Origin: Bacteroidales bacterium
Lineage (GTDB): Bacteria > Bacteroidota > Bacteroidia > Bacteroidales > Muribaculaceae
Direction of reading: 5' to 3'
NCBI GenBank assembly: GCA_004555955.1
Contig: SFJG01000036.1
Coordinates: 1 to 18,199, forward strand
Length of the DNA: 18,199 nt
Shown here: positions 1 to 7,002 of the stretch, in pieces
How the letters are laid out: every line of letters starts with the position of its first letter
Numbering within the stretch: position 1 is the stretch's first letter
Made by a program: the position numbers and the translations under genes
The notes under the pieces: model-generated
Told to the model about the DNA's origin: nothing
What the model saw: only the letters and a program-made list of their open reading frames with translations
Databases searched by the model: none

Positions 1-1203
1 CTCGACGAGCGATTCGTTGCCGGAGTATGTGAGGAAGAAAGCGCGAGCGGGCGAAGTTGCTACGGCGATGCCTTTTAGCGCGGCGTTCATGGCGTCGGCG
101 GCTGTTGTAACGCAGTAGAAACCGAAAGTGCCGAGTGCGGTTGCTTCGTCGACGAGTCGGGCTACGTTGTCGCTGTCGGCGAATATGAATTCGCCTTCGA
201 CTTGCCCTTCGATGGCGATTTCGTCGGCTTCCGGCTCCAACAAATCGTCGAAAAGCGAGCCTATAACAGGTTGAGTGTTAGTGGGTTTCGGCTTGGCTTT
301 CGGTGCCGGGGTTGCAGACGCAGGTGCGGCGTCGCCGATGATGCGAGTGGCAAGCGACTTAAACTCGAGTTCGTCGAAAATGCGGCGCAGCGCGTCGGCG
401 TCGAGCGGCTGTCGGGCAAGTTGGTCGCAGTCTACGTTGACCGGCGCATGCGTATTGATTTCGGCGAGCGTTCTCGAAAATCGGATGTTGTCGACGTTGT
501 CTTCCACCTTTTTCTTGAGCGCGCCCTTGAGTCGGTCGGTGTTGGCGATGAGGTTTTCGACCGAGCCAAACTCTTTGATGAGTTTTGAAGCGGTCACTTC
601 GCCGACGCCGGGACAGCCGGGAATGTTGTCGACCTTGTCGCCCATAAGTGCCAGGATGTCAATCACTTGGTCAGGTCTGTCGATGCCGAAGATGTTGCAC
701 ACTTCGGCGATGCCCCGAACCTCGGGCGCTGCGCCGCGCATGCCCGGGCGGTAGATTTTGACGGTTTCGCCGACGAGTTGACTGAGGTCTTTGTCGGACG
801 ACATTATGAAAGTTTCGAATCCGTTGTCGACGCTTGCTCGTGCGAGCGTTCCGATGACGTCGTCAGCCTCGTAACCGTCAACTTCAACGATGGGAATACG
901 CATGGCGCGGATGATGTCTTTGATGTAAGGCACGGCGATGCGTATGTCTTCGGGGGTAGCCTCTCGCCCGGCTTTGTAGTCGGGATACATCTCGTGGCGG
1001 AACGTCGGACCCGGCGGGTCGAAGCACACGGCGATGTGCGTCGGGTTCTCCTTTCGGAGCACCTCCTCGAGAGTGTTTACAAATCCGAAGATAGCCGAGG
1101 TGTTCATGCCTTTCGACGTGAAACGCGGCGAATATTTCAAAGCGTGATACGCGCGGAATATCAAAGCGTAAGCATCCAGCAAGAATAGTTTCTTATTGTC
1201 CAT
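1..1203 (-). CDS. polA: DNA polymerase I, N-terminal part (runs off the left edge)
   Basis: The reverse strand is open from an ATG at 1203 to the window edge, giving 401 residues of an enzyme that is normally about 900 residues long. It opens MDNKKLFLLDAYALIFRAYHA, the start typical of Bacteroidetes Pol I. Residues 1 to about 290 form the 5'-3' nuclease used in Okazaki fragment processing and repair. Acidic metal-binding motifs are visible: D10, CFDPPG near 62, MSSDKDLS, and GDKVDNIPG with the helix-hairpin-helix that follows it. A Pro/Ala/Lys-rich linker follows (about 300-325), then the start of the 3'-5' exonuclease-like domain. There the expected catalytic DxE motif reads Y363-C364-V365, so proofreading is probably lost. 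The polymerase domain is outside the window. The gene is divergent from the polyprenyl synthase across a 117-bp spacer in which I see no convincing consensus promoter for it. Identity is confident; loss of proofreading is inference from the motif. Confidence 0.95.
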   Translation of the reverse strand, partial: MDNKKLFLLDAYALIFRAYHALKYSPRFTSKGMNTSAIFGFVNTLEEVLRKENPTHIAVCFDPPGPTFRHEMYPDYKAGREATPEDIRIAVPYIKDIIRAMRIPIVEVDGYEADDVIGTLARASVDNGFETFIMSSDKDLSQLVGETVKIYRPGMRGAAPEVRGIAEVCNIFGIDRPDQVIDILALMGDKVDNIPGCPGVGEVTASKLIKEFGSVENLIANTDRLKGALKKKVEDNVDNIRFSRTLAEINTHAPVNVDCDQLARQPLDADALRRIFDELEFKSLATRIIGDAAPASATPAPKAKPKPTNTQPVIGSLFDDLLEPEADEIAIEGQVEGEFIFADSDNVARLVDEATALGTFGFYCVTTAADAMNAALKGIAVATSPARAFFLTYSGNESLVE

Positions 1204-1231
1204 ATATTTTGGTAAATTATCCGATAAAAGT

Positions 1232-1243
1232 ACAAAATTTTGT
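1232..1243. promoter_or_regulatory. 12-bp perfect palindrome in the polA/polyprenyl synthase spacer
   Basis: ACAAAATTTTGT is a perfect inverted repeat located 29 bases upstream of the polA start codon and 89 bases upstream of the divergent gene. The spacer is AT-rich, so chance is possible. It could be an operator or simply part of AT-rich promoter DNA. Confidence 0.25.
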
Positions 1244-1271
1244 GCAAAATACGAATTATTACGTCGTGAAA

Positions 1272-1303
1272 TTGCGGAAATAACGCAAATATTAGTAATT
1301 TTG
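1272..1303 (+). promoter_or_regulatory. Bacteroidetes-type promoter of the polyprenyl synthase-rnhB pair
   Basis: The -7 box TAATTTTG (1296-1303) matches TAnnTTTG. A TTG at 1272-1274 lies 21 bases upstream, within the spacing expected for the Bacteroidetes primary sigma factor. The predicted transcript starts near 1309, leaving a leader of about a dozen bases before the ATG at 1321. No Shine-Dalgarno sequence is seen, as is common in this phylum. Confidence 0.6.
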
Positions 1304-1320
1304 TGACTTAAAACGTTAAC

Positions 1321-2292
1321 ATGACGACATTTGAAACCATCCGAGAATCGATTTCTCCCGAGATAAACAGGCTTAACGAGCGAATGCGTGCCGCTCTGTA
1401 TAGCCGAAGTGACTTGCTCAACAACGTAGTGGAAACCTATCTGCAGTCGAAAGGCAAGCAAATACGCCCCATCATCGTGATACTGAGCGCGAAATTTTTC
1501 GGCAACGTCAATGAGAATGTAATCTCCGGAGCAGCGGCAATCGAACTACTTCACAATGCGTCGTTGATACACGACGACGTAATCGACGAGACGCGGACTC
1601 GCCGCGGGCGCCCGACGGTTAACAGTATCTGGGACAACCATATAGCGGTGCTTGCGGGCGACTATTTCGTGAGCAATGCGCTGCAATGCTCCATCTCGAC
1701 GGGCGATTTGCGCGTGATTTCGTCGATTTCAGAACTCGGCAAAACGCTGTCGACGGGCGAACTCGACCAAATCGACATAGCGCGCCGACATAACATCAAC
1801 GAAGAGAGTTATTTCAGCATAATCGGGCGCAAAACGGCGTCGCTCTTCCGCAGTTGTGTGGAGGTGGGCGGCTACACCGCCGGGGCAACCGAAGCCGACA
1901 TCGAGACGCTCGCCAATTTTATGGAAAAACTCGGACTGTGTTTTCAAATAAAAGACGATATTTTCGACTATTCACACGATGAAAAAGTGGGCAAACCGAC
2001 GGGCAACGACCTGCGCGAAGGCAAGGTGACGCTTCCGTTGATTTATGCCTTGCAGCAGCCCACCGAACAAGCCGAGGCAATGCGCCGACTGCTTAACACC
2101 GACTCTCTCAGCGATGCCGAAATCGATACGCTTATCGAATTTGCCAAAGCGGAGGGCGGCATCGACTATGCTTATCAGACGATGGAACGCATCCGCACGG
2201 AGGCATTCGAACTACTTGCGCCGTATGCCGACAGCGAGGCGAAAGATGCCTTCCTGTCGCTGTTTAATTACATCATAAAGCGCCATCACTAA
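1321..2292 (+). CDS. Long-chain trans-polyprenyl diphosphate synthase (octaprenyl/solanesyl type)
   Basis: This 323-residue protein condenses isopentenyl diphosphate units onto an allylic diphosphate. It probably makes the side chain of menaquinone. The two aspartate-rich Mg-diphosphate motifs are both present: D85-D86-V-I-D89 in the LIHDDVIDE context, and D212-D213-I-F-D216 in FQIKDDIFDY. The KGKQIRP segment (44-50) and RRGRPT (94-99) are standard substrate-binding elements. The residue five before the first motif is Ala80; a small side chain there is associated with long products in this family, so a C35-C45 product is more likely than farnesyl or geranylgeranyl diphosphate, though exact chain length cannot be read from sequence. 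The ATG at 1321 fits the short leader from the promoter at 1296-1303. Its stop codon TAA shares one base with the ATG of the RNase HII gene, implying translational coupling. The name ispB would fit, but product length is unproven. Confidence 0.93.
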   Translation: MTTFETIRESISPEINRLNERMRAALYSRSDLLNNVVETYLQSKGKQIRPIIVILSAKFFGNVNENVISGAAAIELLHNASLIHDDVIDETRTRRGRPTVNSIWDNHIAVLAGDYFVSNALQCSISTGDLRVISSISELGKTLSTGELDQIDIARRHNINEESYFSIIGRKTASLFRSCVEVGGYTAGATEADIETLANFMEKLGLCFQIKDDIFDYSHDEKVGKPTGNDLREGKVTLPLIYALQQPTEQAEAMRRLLNTDSLSDAEIDTLIEFAKAEGGIDYAYQTMERIRTEAFELLAPYADSEAKDAFLSLFNYIIKRHH

Positions 2293-2891
2293 TGTTATTA
2301 CCATATCTTGAGCCGGGACGGTTGGAGGCGGGATGCGACGAAGCGGGTCGCGGATGCCTAGCTGGTCCGGTGTTTGCTGCAGCGGTAATTCTTCCCGAGG
2401 GGTATAGCAACGACCTGCTCAACGACTCCAAGCAGTTGTCGGAGAAGCGTCGCGACAGTCTTCGCCCCGTAATCGAACGCGACGCGCTGGCGTGGGCTGT
2501 CGGCATCGTCACGGCGGAAGAAATCGACCGTATCAACATCCTCAATGCGTCGTTTCTTGCAATGCACCGCGCCATCAATGCGCTGAAGGTGCGTCCCGAG
2601 TTTTTGCTCATCGACGGCAATCGCTTTAAGCCGTATAGCGGCATCAGCCATGAGTGTATCGTCAAGGGCGACGGCAAGATGATGAGCATTGCGGCGGCGT
2701 CTATTCTCGCTAAAACGCACCGCGACGAGTATATGAAGCGTATCCACGAGGAGTATCCGCAGTATGCATGGAACATAAATAAGGGCTACCCGACGAAAGC
2801 GCATCGCGCCGCCATCGCGCAATACGGCACAACCCCGTATCACCGCCTGTCGTTCCGCCTTATCGACACGCTCCCGTCGCTGTTTGAGTAG
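2292..2891 (+). CDS. rnhB: Ribonuclease HII
   Basis: This 199-residue enzyme cleaves RNA in RNA-DNA hybrids and nicks at single embedded ribonucleotides. The active-site carboxylates are visible: D16 and E17 in CDEAGRG (15-21), D108 in LLIDGN, and D145 in ILAKTHRD. GDGKMMSIAAASILAK (127-141) is the usual RNase HII core segment. The C-terminal KGYPTKAHRAAIAQYG and HRLSF are also characteristic. Length is normal for the family. The start codon overlaps the preceding stop codon (TAATG), so the two genes are co-transcribed and probably coupled. An intrinsic terminator about 100 bases downstream closes the unit. Confidence 0.96.
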   Translation: MLLPYLEPGRLEAGCDEAGRGCLAGPVFAAAVILPEGYSNDLLNDSKQLSEKRRDSLRPVIERDALAWAVGIVTAEEIDRINILNASFLAMHRAINALKVRPEFLLIDGNRFKPYSGISHECIVKGDGKMMSIAAASILAKTHRDEYMKRIHEEYPQYAWNINKGYPTKAHRAAIAQYGTTPYHRLSFRLIDTLPSLFE

Positions 2892-2927
2892 GTTCTGCGA
2901 TGTATTATGTTGAAAATGAGCAGATTA

Positions 2928-3088
2928 GGGTCGCGGCTTGCTGCGACCTACCAGGCGATAGTTTTTCGTTTTGCAAAGTCTCCGACTTAGCAGTGGCAAT
3001 GAGCAAAATCTATGCAATTTAGCTCATTGTTTTTTTATTTTCAGGCTGTCCCCACCTAGCCGCAAGCTCTCCAAGCTTGCATCTTGAT
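2928..3088. repeat. Dispersed intergenic hairpin element, copy 1
   Basis: This stretch aligns with 7929-8117 at an almost constant offset of 5,000-5,001 bases. Shared blocks include a hairpin with GGTCGC/GCGACC arms (2929-2948), the hairpin AAGTC-TCC-GACTT (2976-2988), CAATGAGC/GCTCATTG (2997-3029) and CCCCACCTAGCCGCAAG (3050-3066). Relative to copy 2 it lacks 31 bases between two GCAAGC words, so the CCCCACCT arm has lost its partner. No open reading frame is preserved between the copies, so it is non-coding. Its origin is unknown; it resembles a REP- or MITE-like palindromic element. Confidence 0.8.
2997..3041 (+). terminator. Rho-independent terminator after rnhB, built from the repeat's hairpin
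   Basis: Arms CAATGAGC (2997-3004) and GCTCATTG (3022-3029) are perfect. The stem continues with four A/T pairs after an A-A mismatch, around a 7-base loop. Seven T residues follow directly (3030-3036), then A and TTTT. The matching hairpin in copy 2 (7998-8030) has no T tract, so only this copy looks like a working terminator. Confidence 0.7.
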
Positions 3089-3093
3089 GTTAA

Positions 3094-3137
3094 CGAGAGG
3101 TAAGAGGTAAGAGTGGAGAGGTAAGGAGTAAGAGTGT
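3094..3137. repeat. Purine-rich GAGGTAA-type degenerate tandem repeat
   Basis: The + strand consists almost only of A and G with recurring GAGGTAA, GAGTGGA and GGAGTAAGAG words. It is a low-complexity tract inside the non-coding block between convergent rnhB and der. No coding role is visible. Confidence 0.6.
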
Positions 3138-3163
3138 ACGCGGGCAAATATGCTATCACAACC

Positions 3164-3312
3164 GAGCATCTCCGAAGCTCGATTATCTACTACGCAGCTC
3201 TGTCCCCATGTTAAGCCTCTCCGAGGCTGAACATGGGGTTACCCATGATTGCAGTCTCTCCGAGACAGCCACCACAGCCGTATCTACGACACGGCTGCGG
3301 ACCCCAATTGGG
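3164..3312. repeat. Cluster of nested hairpins with conserved three-base loops
   Basis: Consecutive inverted repeats are: GAGCATC-TCC-GAAGCTC (3164-3180, one A-A mismatch); CCCCATGTT (3204-3212) with AACATGGGG (3230-3238), enclosing AGCCTC-TCC-GAGGCT (3214-3228); GTCTC-TCC-GAGAC (3254-3266); CAGCCGT/ACGGCTG (3275-3281 and 3291-3297); and CCCAATTGGG near 3303-3312, echoed by CCCAATTGG at 3327-3335. The arrangement CCCCA-hairpin-TGGGGTTA followed by a TGCAG-linked hairpin also occurs at 8050-8108 with different arm sequences, so both are versions of one module. Confidence 0.75.
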
Positions 3313-3338
3313 CATTTTGACGTTAACCCAATTGGTTT

Positions 3339-3389
3339 CACACGCCTGCTCGGTCGCACCGAGGCGCGACCCTACGAACGCTTCGTATT
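3339..3389. repeat. 51-bp direct repeat, unit 1
   Basis: This unit and the one at 3420-3470 match at 47 of 51 positions and are spaced 81 bases apart. Each contains a GGTCGC/GCGACC stem and a second small hairpin; here the second is TACGAA-CGC-TTCGTA (3373-3387), perfect. The GGTCGC/GCGACC arms are also those of the first hairpin of the dispersed element, linking the two repeat types. Confidence 0.8.
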
Positions 3390-3419
3390 ATGTAGATAAT
3401 CAGCAACCTGCCTTACATC

Positions 3420-3470
3420 CACACGCCTGCCCGGTCGCACCAAGGCGCGACCCTACGACCGCTCCGTATT
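3420..3470. repeat. 51-bp direct repeat, unit 2
   Basis: This is the second copy of the 51-bp unit, with four substitutions relative to 3339-3389. It ends 17 bases before the stop codon of der, so der transcripts would include its GGTCGC/GCGACC hairpin. The second small stem is weakened here because the changes are not compensatory. Confidence 0.8.
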
Positions 3471-3487
3471 GAGAAACAGTCGTATGC

Positions 3488-4801
3488 TTATTTCTCGCGC
3501 ATAAATAGGTTGATGGGCGTGCCGGAGAAGTTCCACTTTTCGCGGATTTTGTTCTCGAGGTATCTGCGGTAAGGCTCTTTGACCCATTGCGGGAGGTTGC
3601 AGAAGAAGACAAACGAGGGGATTCGCGCTTCTTTGAGCATAGTTACATATTTGATTTTAATGTACTTGCCTTTGTTAGCGGGCGGAGGATATGCGCCGAT
3701 AACTTCTTGCATATAGTTGTTGAGTTGCGAAGTTGGGATAACACGTTTGCGGTTTTTGTAGACTTCGACGGCGGTGTCGATAACCTTGTAAATTCGCTGT
3801 TTGGTGATAGCGGAAGTAAAGATGATAGGGAAGTCGGTGAAAGGAGCAAACTTGTTACGGATTGCGTTTTCGAAGTGCTTGATTGCGTCGGTGCTTTTGT
3901 CTTCGACGAGGTCCCACTTGTTGACGCATACGACGAGCCCTTTGTTGTTTTTGTGGATAAGGGAGAAGATGTTGGCGTCTTGACCTTCGATTCCGCGTGT
4001 TGCGTCGATCATCAGGATGCAGACGTCGGAATTTTCGATTGCTCGGATGCTACGAATCACGGAGTAGTATTCGATGTCTTCGTTCACCTTGTTTTTCTTG
4101 CGGATGCCGGCAGTGTCGACGAGGTAGAAGTCGAAGCCGAATTTGTCATATCGCGTGTATATGCTGTCGCGTGTAGTGCCGGCGATGTTAGTCACGATGT
4201 TGCGTTCTTCGCCGATGAAAGCGTTAATGATGCTCGATTTTCCGGCATTTGGACGACCGACGATAGCGAAACGCGGGATGTTTTCTTCGACAGTTTCTTC
4301 TTCTTTCGTGGGGAAGCGGCGAACGATTTCGTCGAGCAGGTCGCCGGTTCCGGAGCCGGTAGAGGCTGAGACGCATAGCGGGTCGCCGAGCCCGAGCGAA
4401 TAGAATTCGGCGGCTTGGTATTGCCATTCGTTAGTGTCGGCTTTGTTAGCCATAAGGATAACGGGCTTTTTCGAGCGGCGAAGAATCTGTGCCACCATGT
4501 CGTCAAGGTCGGTCACGCCGTTGCGGACGTCGACGACGAAAAGGATAACATCCGCCTCTTCGATGGCTATGCTAACTTGCTTGTTGATTTCGCCTTCGAA
4601 GATGTCTTCGGAGTTGACCACCCAACCGCCGGTGTCGACAATCGAGAATTCTTGACCGCACCAATCCACTTTGCCGTATTGACGGTCGCGAGTTGTGCCT
4701 GAAGTGTCGTCGACGATAGCCGTGCGAGTTTGTGTTAGTCGGTTGAAAAGAGTAGACTTACCCACGTTCGGGCGTCCAACGATTGCCACTAATCTTCCCA
4801 T
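3488..4801 (-). CDS. der: Ribosome biogenesis GTPase Der (EngA)
   Basis: This 437-residue protein has two tandem GTPase domains and acts in 50S subunit assembly. Domain 1 has GRPNVGKS (9-16), DTGG (56-59) and NKAD (119-122). Domain 2 has GRPNAGKS (182-189), DTAG (229-232) and NKWD (294-297). The remaining ~120 residues form the KH-like domain. The length matches the family. The ATG at 4801 gives MGRLVAIVGRPNVGKST, the standard start. It is the last gene of the yceD-rpmF-fabH-era-der run, 34 bases after era, and ends against the repeat block shared with convergent rnhB. Confidence 0.97.
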   Translation of the reverse strand: MGRLVAIVGRPNVGKSTLFNRLTQTRTAIVDDTSGTTRDRQYGKVDWCGQEFSIVDTGGWVVNSEDIFEGEINKQVSIAIEEADVILFVVDVRNGVTDLDDMVAQILRRSKKPVILMANKADTNEWQYQAAEFYSLGLGDPLCVSASTGSGTGDLLDEIVRRFPTKEEETVEENIPRFAIVGRPNAGKSSIINAFIGEERNIVTNIAGTTRDSIYTRYDKFGFDFYLVDTAGIRKKNKVNEDIEYYSVIRSIRAIENSDVCILMIDATRGIEGQDANIFSLIHKNNKGLVVCVNKWDLVEDKSTDAIKHFENAIRNKFAPFTDFPIIFTSAITKQRIYKVIDTAVEVYKNRKRVIPTSQLNNYMQEVIGAYPPPANKGKYIKIKYVTMLKEARIPSFVFFCNLPQWVKEPYRRYLENKIREKWNFSGTPINLFMREK

Positions 4802-4835
4802 ATCTGATGTTTGTTAAATGCTTGATAGTTAATAG

Positions 4836-5723
4836 TTATTGTTCAATATATCCGAAAGCACGGAGTTTGTTTTCGCGGTTTCGCCAGTCTTTTTCGACTT
4901 TAACGAAGAGTTCGAGGAACACTTTTTTGCCGAAGAAAGTTTCGATGTCGCGCCGAGCGTCGCTGCCGACGCGTTTCAGCATAGCGCCGTTTCGTCCGAT
5001 GATGATTCCTTTTTGGCTGTCGCGCTCGACGTAGATAACCGCCATAATGTGGATAGAGTTCGGCTTTTCATCGTATTTTTCGACGATGACTTCGGTTGCG
5101 TAAGGCACCTCTTTGTCGTAAGCGAGTAGGATTTTTTCGCGAATAATTTCGGTGACGAAGAAACGCGCGGGTTTGTCGGTGAGCGCGTCTTTGCCGAAGT
5201 AAGGCGGCGAGGGCGGCAGCAGTTCGAGGATGCGCGTCATGAGGCTCGCAACGTTGAAGTTTTCCTTAGCCGACATTGGGAAAATCTCCGCGTCGGGGAG
5301 AAGAGCCTTCCAACGGTCGATGATTTCGAGCAGGTCGGCGTTTCCTTTGAGGAGGTCTATCTTGTTGATAACCAGCAGGACGGGGACTTTCTCTTTGGCA
5401 ACTTTAGCGATGAAGTCGCTGTGCTTGTCGACGCTTTCGACCACGTCGGTGACGTAAAGGAGGATGTCGGCGTCGGTGAGGGCGGATTCGCTGAAGTTGA
5501 GCATACTCTCTTGGAGTTTGTACTTCGGTTTTAGGACGCCCGGGGTGTCGGAGAAAACGATTTGGTAGTCGTCGGCGTTTACGATACCGAGGATTCGGTG
5601 TCGAGTTGTTTGCGCCTTAGAAGTGATAATAGATAGCCGCTCGCCGACGAGGTTGTTCATCAGCGTCGATTTGCCGACGTTCGGGTTGCCAACGATGTTA
5701 ACGAAACCAGCTTTGTGAGTCAT
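4836..5723 (-). CDS. era: GTPase Era
   Basis: This 295-residue GTPase binds 16S rRNA and is needed for 30S maturation. The G domain has GNPNVGKS (12-19), a switch region with TSKAQTTRHR, DTPG (59-62) and NKID (120-123). A C-terminal KH domain is marked by GIIIGRNGAMLKRVG. I place the start at the ATG at 5723 (MTHKAGFVNIVG). An upstream in-frame TTG at 5741 would add six residues but lacks family support. It lies between fabH and der in the same orientation. A 62-nt hairpin occupies the spacer just upstream. Confidence 0.97.
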   Translation of the reverse strand: MTHKAGFVNIVGNPNVGKSTLMNNLVGERLSIITSKAQTTRHRILGIVNADDYQIVFSDTPGVLKPKYKLQESMLNFSESALTDADILLYVTDVVESVDKHSDFIAKVAKEKVPVLLVINKIDLLKGNADLLEIIDRWKALLPDAEIFPMSAKENFNVASLMTRILELLPPSPPYFGKDALTDKPARFFVTEIIREKILLAYDKEVPYATEVIVEKYDEKPNSIHIMAVIYVERDSQKGIIIGRNGAMLKRVGSDARRDIETFFGKKVFLELFVKVEKDWRNRENKLRAFGYIEQ

Positions 5724-5742
5724 TGTTGTTCGTATTTGCAAA

Positions 5743-5804
5743 GTGCGGAATACGGTTCAAGAACGGGCAAACGGGTTGCCGGGTTCTTGTGCCGTGTTCC
5801 GCAC
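5743..5804 (-). promoter_or_regulatory. Large stem-loop in the fabH-era spacer
   Basis: The outer arms GTGCGGAA (5743-5750) and TTCCGCAC (5797-5804) are perfect. The stem continues through ACGG/CCGT and CAAGAAC/GTTCTTG with three interruptions. An inner GGCAA/TTGCC stem (5766-5770, 5776-5780) closes an ACGGG loop. The structure ends 20 bases upstream of the era ATG. No T tract follows on the transcribed strand, so it does not look like a standard terminator. It could control relative expression, mRNA processing or stability. Confidence 0.6.
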
Positions 5805-5840
5805 GATAGGTTATTTTTTAGAAGGGAAAACGAAGAGATT

Positions 5841-6827
5841 TTAAATGTCCCAAACCACATACATGGCACCCCAGGTAAATCCGGCGCCGAAAGCGGTCAG
5901 AACGAGCTTGTCGCCCTTCTTGAGTTTGTCTTTATTTTCGTCGATGCAGAGAGGAATCGAGGCAGCAGACGTGTTGCCGCGATATTGTATGTTGACGAGC
6001 ACTTTGTCGTCGGCAATTCCGAGGCGCGAGCCAACGGCTTCGATGATGCGGAGGTTGGCTTGGTGAGGGATGAACCAGTCGATTTGGTCGACGGTAAGGT
6101 TGTTGCGCTTAAGGATGTCTTGCGACGAAGTGAGCATATCAGTTACGGCGTGACGATATACGGCACGACCTTCTTGATAGACGAAATGCTCGTGAGCGTC
6201 GACAGTAGCGTGCGAAGCGGGGTAAGCCGAGCCGCCGGCTTTCATAACCAAGTGAGGCAATCCTTCGCCGTCGACGTGGAACACGCCGTCGATAACGCCG
6301 ACGCCTTGTTCTTCAGACGGTTCGAGGAGCACGCAAGCAGCAGCGTCGCCGAATAGCGGGCAAGTTGTGCGGTCGTCGTAGTTAGTCATACTCGACATCA
6401 TTTCTGCAGCGATGACGATAACCTTCTTATACATACCGGCGCGCACATAAGCGGTACCTGCTTGGAGGGCTACGATGAAACCGGCACAAGCGGCTTGGAT
6501 GTCGTAAGCGTAGCACTTGTTGAGTCCTGCTTTGTGAGCGATAATCGATGCGGTCGACGGGAAACGGTAGTCGGGGTTTGAAGTGGCGCAGATGACCAAG
6601 TCAATATCGTCGGGGTTCGTACCGGTGTTTGCCAAAAGGCGCTCTACGGCGATTTTACCCATGTGCGAAGAGCCGAGTCCTTCCCCTTTGAGGATACGGC
6701 GCTCTTTGATGCCCACGCGGGTAGTAATCCATTCGTCGTTAGTGTCGACCATTTGCGACAGTTCGTCGTTGGTCAGCGCGTAGTCGGGTACGTACGAGGC
6801 AATTCCGGTGATTTTTGCACTATACAT
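5841..6827 (-). CDS. fabH: 3-oxoacyl-ACP synthase III (KAS III)
   Basis: This 328-residue condensing enzyme joins an acyl-CoA primer (typically acetyl or branched-chain) to malonyl-ACP to start fatty-acid synthesis. The catalytic triad is visible: C114 in DIQAACAGF, H255 in FIPHQANLR and N285 in YRGNTSAAS. The N-terminal NDEWITTRVGIKERR (29-43) is the usual substrate-pocket segment. I choose the ATG at 6827 (MYSAKITGIASYVP); the longer frame begins at a TTG at 6848 and adds an atypical leader. It sits between rpmF and era, a common arrangement, but with no plsX between rpmF and fabH. A hairpin lies 26 bases upstream of the start. Confidence 0.96.
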   Translation of the reverse strand: MYSAKITGIASYVPDYALTNDELSQMVDTNDEWITTRVGIKERRILKGEGLGSSHMGKIAVERLLANTGTNPDDIDLVICATSNPDYRFPSTASIIAHKAGLNKCYAYDIQAACAGFIVALQAGTAYVRAGMYKKVIVIAAEMMSSMTNYDDRTTCPLFGDAAACVLLEPSEEQGVGVIDGVFHVDGEGLPHLVMKAGGSAYPASHATVDAHEHFVYQEGRAVYRHAVTDMLTSSQDILKRNNLTVDQIDWFIPHQANLRIIEAVGSRLGIADDKVLVNIQYRGNTSAASIPLCIDENKDKLKKGDKLVLTAFGAGFTWGAMYVVWDI

Positions 6828-6853
6828 TTTGAAAAATCTTTTTAACAAATATT

Positions 6854-6890
6854 AGGTGAGTCAAAACGAGCAATGCGTTTTGGCACACCT
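6854..6890 (-). promoter_or_regulatory. Stem-loop upstream of fabH
   Basis: Arms AGGTG-A-GTCAAAACG (6854-6868) and CGTTTTGGC-A-CACCT (6876-6890) pair over 14 of 15 positions, one of them a G-T wobble, around a 7-base loop. The only mismatch is A-A. On the transcribed strand it is followed by AATATTTGTT rather than a T tract. A second, smaller hairpin with CGTGG/CCACG arms is at 6910-6929 in the same 175-bp spacer. Candidate attenuator, processing site or operator for fatty-acid control. Confidence 0.55.
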
Positions 6891-7002
6891 GATTTGCAGT
6901 AGTATTCAGCGTGGACGGAAATCGCCACGAAGAAAGAGCGAAGCCGGCAGTGAGCGCGCGGCAAACGTTCGACCTACTTATCTCTTAATTAGTATGGACG
7001 AT

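Noticed and set aside
2892..3487. Search for tRNA or other known structured RNA in the 600-bp non-coding block
   Set aside because: No cloverleaf or recognised riboswitch pattern; only the hairpin repeats were seen.
3208..3612. Small open frames in the repeat block (3208-3399, 3233-3472 on +, 3400-3612 on -)
   Set aside because: They are translations of hairpin and 51-bp repeat units, lack promoters, and have no family resemblance; the last also overlaps der.
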